From contig JBQCGD010000147.1 in assembly GCA_051955985.1 (NCBI GenBank), positions 54,917 through 118,916 of the forward strand: a stretch of 64,000 bases of DNA. The letters are read 5' to 3'. This stretch comes from DATKPA01 sp051955985. GTDB lineage: Bacteria; Planctomycetota; Phycisphaerae; WQYP01. Positions 60,378-64,000 of the stretch are shown here, piece after piece. The position numbers and the translations under genes were made by a program. A model generated the notes under the pieces. That model worked only from the letters and a program-made list of their open reading frames with translations, made no database searches and was not told the origin of the DNA. Position 1 is the stretch's first letter. Each line of letters begins with the position of its first letter.

Positions 60378-60773
60378 ATGGCAAACGCTCACGAAACCCC
60401 CTCCCCCGTCGATGAACATCACGGCGTCGGTCACGTCGTCCCCTTCAAGATCCTCCTCGCCGTCTTCGGCTCCCTCGTCGTCCTCACCATCATCACCTAC
60501 CTCGCCTCCCTCGTGAACTTCGGCGAGTTCAACCTCGTCGTCGCCCTCGCCATCGCCGTCATCAAAGCCTCCCTCGTCGTCCTCTTCTTCATGCACCTCC
60601 GCTGGGACCGCCCCTTCAACGCCATCGTCTTCGTCGGCTGCATCATCTTCGTCGCCATCTTCCTCGGCTTCACCCTCATCGACACCACCCAGTACCACCA
60701 CATGGTCTACACCGATCAGGCCCCCGGCATGAAAAATCACGTGCCCATGAAGGCCGAAAGGCTCTCCCAGTAA
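60378..60773 (+). CDS. coxD: Cytochrome c oxidase subunit IV-like
   Basis: 131 residues with three membrane helices (ILLAVFGSLVVLTIITYLAS, VVALAIAVIKASLVVLFFMH, FVGCIIFVAIFLGFTLIDTT). The AVIKASLVVLFFMHLRWD motif is the hallmark of bacterial COX4 (CtaF/CyoD-like). An assembly/stability subunit. A terminator follows, ending the main operon. Confidence 0.9.
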   Translation: MANAHETPSPVDEHHGVGHVVPFKILLAVFGSLVVLTIITYLASLVNFGEFNLVVALAIAVIKASLVVLFFMHLRWDRPFNAIVFVGCIIFVAIFLGFTLIDTTQYHHMVYTDQAPGMKNHVPMKAERLSQ

Positions 60774-60804
60774 CCAGGGCTCCTACAATTCACTGATCAT
60801 CACC

Positions 60805-60831
60805 AAGCCCGTCTCCAAACGGGCTTTTTTT
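60805..60831 (+). terminator. Rho-independent terminator after coxD
   Basis: AAGCCCGT (60805-60812) and ACGGGCTT (60819-60826), then a run of T to 60831. It separates coxD from the second subunit III-like gene. Confidence 0.82.
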
Positions 60832-60846
60832 CTTCACCGTGACCTC

Positions 60847-61500
60847 ATGACCGATCCCAACCTCCAGCCTCTCGACGACCCGCACCCCGGCCGCCTCGAT
60901 GCCCACGACAAAAAACTCCACATCGCCGGCGCCGGAACCGCCGGCATGGCCATCCTCGTCGTCTCCCTCTCCATCCTCTTCGCCGCCTCCATGGTCGCCT
61001 ACATCATCGTCCGCATGCAGATCGAAATCCGCCTCCGCGAGGCCGGCTATGCCACCACCTGGCCGCCCCCCGGCATGCCCCACATCCCCAGCACCCTCTG
61101 GCTCTCCACCCTCGTCATCCTCATCAGCTCCATCACCATCCAGATGGCCCTCAACGCCGTCCGCCGCGACAACCTCAAAGCCCTCCGCAGAAACCTCATC
61201 GCCACCTTCTCCCTCGGCCTCCTCTTCCTCCTCCTCCAAACCCTCAACTGGTGCGAGTTCTACTTCGCCATCCACCCCGGCACCCAGATCGCCGGCGCCT
61301 ACCTCGGCATGTTCTACACCCTCACCGGCCTCCACGCCGCACACGTCATCGGCGGACTCATCCCCCTCGCCATCGTCACCGCCCGCTCCTTCAAAGACCG
61401 CTACTCCCGCAACTACCACCCCGGCATCCGCTACTCCACCGTCTACTGGCACTTCCTCGACGCCATCTGGCTCATCCTCTTCTGCGTCATCTACTTCTAA
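60847..61500 (+). CDS. Second cytochrome c oxidase subunit III-like protein
   Basis: 217 residues with five membrane helices. IAGAGTAGMAILVVSLSILF, WLSTLVILISSITIQMALNA, FLLLQTLNWCEFYFAIHPGT, GMFYTLTGLHAAHVIGGLIP and STVYWHFLDAIWLILFCVIY are subunit III motifs (CtaE/CyoC type). It starts 16 bases after the terminator, so full expression needs read-through or its own promoter. It may be an alternative or extra subunit III. Confidence 0.87.
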   Translation: MTDPNLQPLDDPHPGRLDAHDKKLHIAGAGTAGMAILVVSLSILFAASMVAYIIVRMQIEIRLREAGYATTWPPPGMPHIPSTLWLSTLVILISSITIQMALNAVRRDNLKALRRNLIATFSLGLLFLLLQTLNWCEFYFAIHPGTQIAGAYLGMFYTLTGLHAAHVIGGLIPLAIVTARSFKDRYSRNYHPGIRYSTVYWHFLDAIWLILFCVIYF

Positions 61501-61528
61501 GCATCCGACTCTCGCGCATAACGACATA

Positions 61529-61555
61529 ACGCCCGCCGTCTCCGGTGGCGCGGGG
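61529..61555. repeat. CGCCCGCC...GGCGCGGGG hairpin repeat
   Basis: ACGCCCGCCGTCTCCGGTGG followed by CGCGGGG. Related to 9831-9858, with compensating or tolerated changes in the stem. Confidence 0.5.
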
Positions 61556-61632
61556 CAATGTGCGATCCTCTACTCCTGCTTTTTCCCGTAAACATCGACA
61601 TCCGTTTTGCTACAATACTCCCGAGGTTTGAC

Positions 61633-62205
61633 ATGACATCCACCATCAACCAAACCAAGCTCACCGCTCAAAAATTCCTCATGCTCGGCGAGGACCCCCC
61701 CGGCGTACGCCTTGAACTCGTTCACGGAGAAATCGCAGTGAGTCCAAGTCCAAACCTCGCCCACGCCTATGCAGTGATGCAACTTTCCAGTCTGCTTAAC
61801 ATTCACATCAATCAGCACGACCTTGGCCTCCTTGTCGCCGACATCGATACCATCCTCGACCAGTTCAACGTCCGCCGCCCCGACCTCCTCTTCATCGCCA
61901 AGTCCCGCCTCCACCTCATCCAAGGCTACGGCATCCCCCTCGCCCCCGATCTCTGCGTCGAAGTTCTTTCCCCCTCCAGCCTCCATATCGATCGCGACGA
62001 CAAGTTCGCCCTCTACCGCGACCGCGGCGTGGCCAACTACTGGATCATCGACCCCACCAAACACACCTTCGAAGCCTTCCAACTCCAAAGTAGCCAATAT
62101 GCCCCCGTCGCCACCGGCCGCGACAATGACGTCGTCCACGCTCCTCCCTTCGACACCCTCGACGTCCCCCTCGCAAAACTCTGGACCCCCCTCGGAATCC
62201 ACTGA
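61633..62205 (+). CDS. Uma2-family (PD-(D/E)XK) nuclease
   Basis: 190 residues. RLELVHGEIAVSPSPNLAHA, LGLLVADIDTILDQFNVRRP and DLLFIAKSRL give the Asp/PD part, and DLCVEVLSPSSLHIDRDDKF gives the E-x-L core, followed by YRDRGVANYWIIDP. This is the Uma2/DUF820 family, abundant in planctomycetes and cyanobacteria and predicted to be a restriction-like nuclease; biological role unknown. TACAAT at 61611-61616 is a possible -10 and GAGG a weak ribosome site. Confidence 0.85.
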   Translation: MTSTINQTKLTAQKFLMLGEDPPGVRLELVHGEIAVSPSPNLAHAYAVMQLSSLLNIHINQHDLGLLVADIDTILDQFNVRRPDLLFIAKSRLHLIQGYGIPLAPDLCVEVLSPSSLHIDRDDKFALYRDRGVANYWIIDPTKHTFEAFQLQSSQYAPVATGRDNDVVHAPPFDTLDVPLAKLWTPLGIH

Positions 62206-62220
62206 CGCACGCCGCCCCAA

Positions 62221-62267
62221 CCTCCGTGCCTCTCCGTGCCCTCCGTGTTCTCCGTGTTCTCCGTGTC
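62221..62267. repeat. CTCCGTGTT repeat
   Basis: Five 9-base CTCCGTGCC/CTCCGTGTT units directly after the Uma2 stop; inverse orientation of the CACGGAG family. Confidence 0.75.
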
Positions 62268-62288
62268 AAACAACACGCACGAAGAAAA

Positions 62289-62311
62289 GGCCCGCCGAAA
62301 ATCGACGGGCC
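62289..62311 (-). terminator. Terminator between convergent genes
   Basis: GGCCCGCCG-AAAAT-CGACGGGCC with one mismatch; on the minus strand it is followed by TTTTCTTC, so it probably ends the alpha-galactosidase transcript and may also act on the Uma2 side. Confidence 0.65.
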
Positions 62312-62319
62312 CTTCTCCA

Positions 62320-62346
62320 ATTACCAATTACAAATTACCAATTACC
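62320..62346. repeat. AATTACCAATTACAAATTACC repeat
   Basis: AATTACC/AATTACA units of 7-8 bases; inverse relative of 34424-34450. Confidence 0.6.
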
Positions 62347-62352
62347 CCGCCC

Positions 62353-63999
62353 TCACTTCCCCTCATACATCCCCACCACCCGCCTCACCGCCTCCTCCTC
62401 CCCCACCCCCTTCCCCACCTTCACCAGCACGCACCCATGCCGCGGCACCTCCGCGCTGAACTCCCCCTCCTTCTCCCCTAGATCCTTCAACTGCCACAAA
62501 TCCCGCACCGCCTGCTTCCCGCTCAACCCCAAATCGCTCCACTTCGCCGTCACCGTCGCCGGTTCCCGCCCCAGGTTGAACAACCCCACCGCCACCGTTC
62601 CATCCCACAACTCCCGCTTCCACACCTGCGTCTTATCCGTCGGATTGTCCCCATCCACGCGATACCCCTGCTTCCCCAGCGGATCCTGGTTCACCGCCAG
62701 CACCTCATCATTCATCAGCACCGCCTTGGTGAAATCATCCATCTGCGTCAAATCGCACCCGATCAGCATCGGCGCCGCCAGGATCGACCACAGCGAAATA
62801 TGCGTGATCTGCTCGTTCTGCGTCAGCCGCGACGGATGCGGATGACCCCACCCCACGCGACCCACCACCAGCATGTCCGGATCATTCCAATGCCCCGGCC
62901 CCGCAAACTTCTCGTGCCCCGTCTGCCGGAACCCGATCCCCGACATCGATCCCCACGTGTCCGTGATGTCCCCCGTCGTCCGCCACAGATTCCCCTGCAC
63001 CGGCGGCTCCGCGCCCCACTCCCACACCTTCCCGTTCCCGTACTCGCACAAGCTGTAAACAATATCCCGCGGCGCCTTGTCCAGCGAACTCCGCATGATC
63101 CCATACACCGCCTTCAACGCCTCCGGATCATTCCGATCCTTCCCCTCCTTCTGCATGATCTGCCCATAGCTGCACAAATCATACTTCACATAATCCACCC
63201 CCCAGTTCGCCCACTGCTGCGCATCCTGGTCCTCATGTTGGTAGCTCGCCGTGAACCCCGCACACGTCTTCGGCCCCGGCGAAGAGTAAATCCCGAACTT
63301 CAGCCCCAGCGAATGAATGTGATCCCCCAGCCCCTTCATGTCCGGAAACTTCTCATTCGTCTGAATCATCCCGCTCGCATCGCGCCCGCCCTCCCAGCAA
63401 TCATCGATGTTGACATACGTAAACCCATGCGCCGCGAGCCCCGTCGAAACAAATTCATCCGCCGCCGCGGTCACCTTCTCCTGCGACACCTCCCGCGCAA
63501 AACAATTCCACGAATTCCACCCCATCGGCGGCGTCAAACACAACTTGTGCTCCCCGCCCACAATCACCAGCTTCTCCGACACCGGCGCCACGGGCTTCGT
63601 ATCCTCCCGCGAACTCGCCGTCACCGTCACCACCGACACCCCCGCATTCTTCAAACTCCCGCTGATGATCCCCTTCTCCCCGTCCAGCGTAAGCCCGTCA
63701 GGTAACCCGTCCGCCTTGAAACTCAGCGCATTCCCCCCCGTCACCGGCACCTTGAACACGAACGGCCGCCCCGGTGTCCCACCCACCACCCGCGCCCCGT
63801 TGATATGCAGCTTCCCATCCCCATCCGTCCGCGGCAACACCACCGGCGCCTCCTCCGGCCCCGCCACCATCTGCGGCTTCCCCGTCACCCCCTCCGCCAG
63901 CCCCGGCCTCGCCCCCGCACCACCCACCTGCGGAGCCGGGAGCCCGCCGCCCACCGGCGCCCGGGCCCCCACCGTCGCCGGCGCGCCCGGGCACGGCGG
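62353..63999 (-). CDS. GH27 alpha-galactosidase, N-terminus beyond the window
   Basis: At least 549 codons, open to the right edge; the true start and probable signal peptide lie outside. Residues near the N-terminus are Gly/Pro/Ala-rich, then a He_PIG-like Ig domain (NALSFKADGLPDGLTLDGEK), then the GH27 barrel beginning LTPPMGWNSWNCFAREVSQE. The catalytic nucleophile is the Asp of DYVKYDLCSYG and the acid/base the Asp of GHWNDPDMLVVG. The C-terminal beta domain ends TWK-like repeats (WSDLGLSGKQAVRDLWQLKD). It removes terminal alpha-galactose from plant or algal polymers, fitting a polysaccharide-degrading lifestyle. Confidence 0.92.
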   Translation of the reverse strand, partial: PPCPGAPATVGARAPVGGGLPAPQVGGAGARPGLAEGVTGKPQMVAGPEEAPVVLPRTDGDGKLHINGARVVGGTPGRPFVFKVPVTGGNALSFKADGLPDGLTLDGEKGIISGSLKNAGVSVVTVTASSREDTKPVAPVSEKLVIVGGEHKLCLTPPMGWNSWNCFAREVSQEKVTAAADEFVSTGLAAHGFTYVNIDDCWEGGRDASGMIQTNEKFPDMKGLGDHIHSLGLKFGIYSSPGPKTCAGFTASYQHEDQDAQQWANWGVDYVKYDLCSYGQIMQKEGKDRNDPEALKAVYGIMRSSLDKAPRDIVYSLCEYGNGKVWEWGAEPPVQGNLWRTTGDITDTWGSMSGIGFRQTGHEKFAGPGHWNDPDMLVVGRVGWGHPHPSRLTQNEQITHISLWSILAAPMLIGCDLTQMDDFTKAVLMNDEVLAVNQDPLGKQGYRVDGDNPTDKTQVWKRELWDGTVAVGLFNLGREPATVTAKWSDLGLSGKQAVRDLWQLKDLGEKEGEFSAEVPRHGCVLVKVGKGVGEEEAVRRVVGMYEGK

Positions 64000-64000
64000 C

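Noticed and set aside
1..64000. tRNA and rRNA genes
   Set aside because: I scanned gaps for T-arm (GGTTCGAATCC-like) and conserved rRNA segments and found none; a covariance search would settle it.

Overview
The window looks like a high-GC chromosome segment from a planctomycete, probably a Phycisphaerae-like lineage (inference; there is no rRNA gene to confirm it). Pointers are the Rhodopirellula/Verrucomicrobium-type ECF sigma factor followed by a FecR/LamG protein, two PEP-CTERM proteins, a SPINDLY-type TPR glycosyltransferase, an alternative complex III (ACIII) operon, a division/cell-wall (dcw) cluster with no ftsA or ftsZ, and many short-period degenerate repeats. The cell makes an outer membrane (OprB-like porin, LpxL-like acyltransferase) and DAP-type peptidoglycan (MurE carries DNPR).

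Layout. 1-13.9 kb: partial PspA/IM30, a decayed glycosyltransferase tail and the intact TPR glycosyltransferase, an OprB-like porin, an aspartase with a CRP-like N-terminal domain beside a Dcu C4-dicarboxylate carrier, the sigma/FecR-LamG pair, a large PEP-CTERM/dockerin surface protein and a GT4 glycosyltransferase. 13.9-34.4 kb: the dcw cluster mraZ, rsmH, a LysM protein, ftsL-like, ftsI, murE, murF, mraY, a lipoprotein where murD is expected, ftsW, murG, murC, murB, ddl, ftsQ. 34.5-46.3 kb: a small-protein/HNH pair, an LpxL-like acyltransferase, two membrane proteins, thiD, aat, a HAF-repeat PEP-CTERM protein, an AsmA-like protein, a hybrid histidine kinase and hisF. 46.3-61.5 kb: one respiratory operon, actA-B-C-D-E-F, a small membrane protein, sco, coxB-A-C-D, then a terminator and a second subunit III-like gene. 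61.6-64 kb: a Uma2 nuclease and a GH27 alpha-galactosidase that runs off the edge.

How the genes work together. The dcw genes take UDP-MurNAc to lipid II (MurB, MurC, MurE, MurF, Ddl, MraY, MurG) and on to septal synthesis (FtsW, FtsI, FtsL, FtsQ); MurD must be encoded elsewhere. The respiratory operon encodes a quinol:cytochrome c/oxidase oxidoreductase and a caa3-type oxygen reductase, which are known to associate in Rhodothermus.

Main oddities. (1) ftsI and the HAF-repeat gene are each cut by a single in-frame TAG with perfect homology on both sides. (2) The 700-base mraZ-rsmH gap holds a row of small hairpins with a constant ATGAA/T loop and co-varying stems, a structured stretch and a perfect terminator. 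(3) Strand composition flips: the + strand is C-rich to about 14 kb, G-rich to about 43.6 kb, neutral to about 50 kb and C-rich again, and genes on both strands follow it at third codon positions. (4) At least ten families of 7-11-base repeats occur, several of them inserted in frame inside genes. (5) Several genes without a ribosome binding site have a -10 box 6-7 bases before ATG, suggesting leaderless mRNAs. No tRNA, rRNA, transposase or CRISPR array was recognised.
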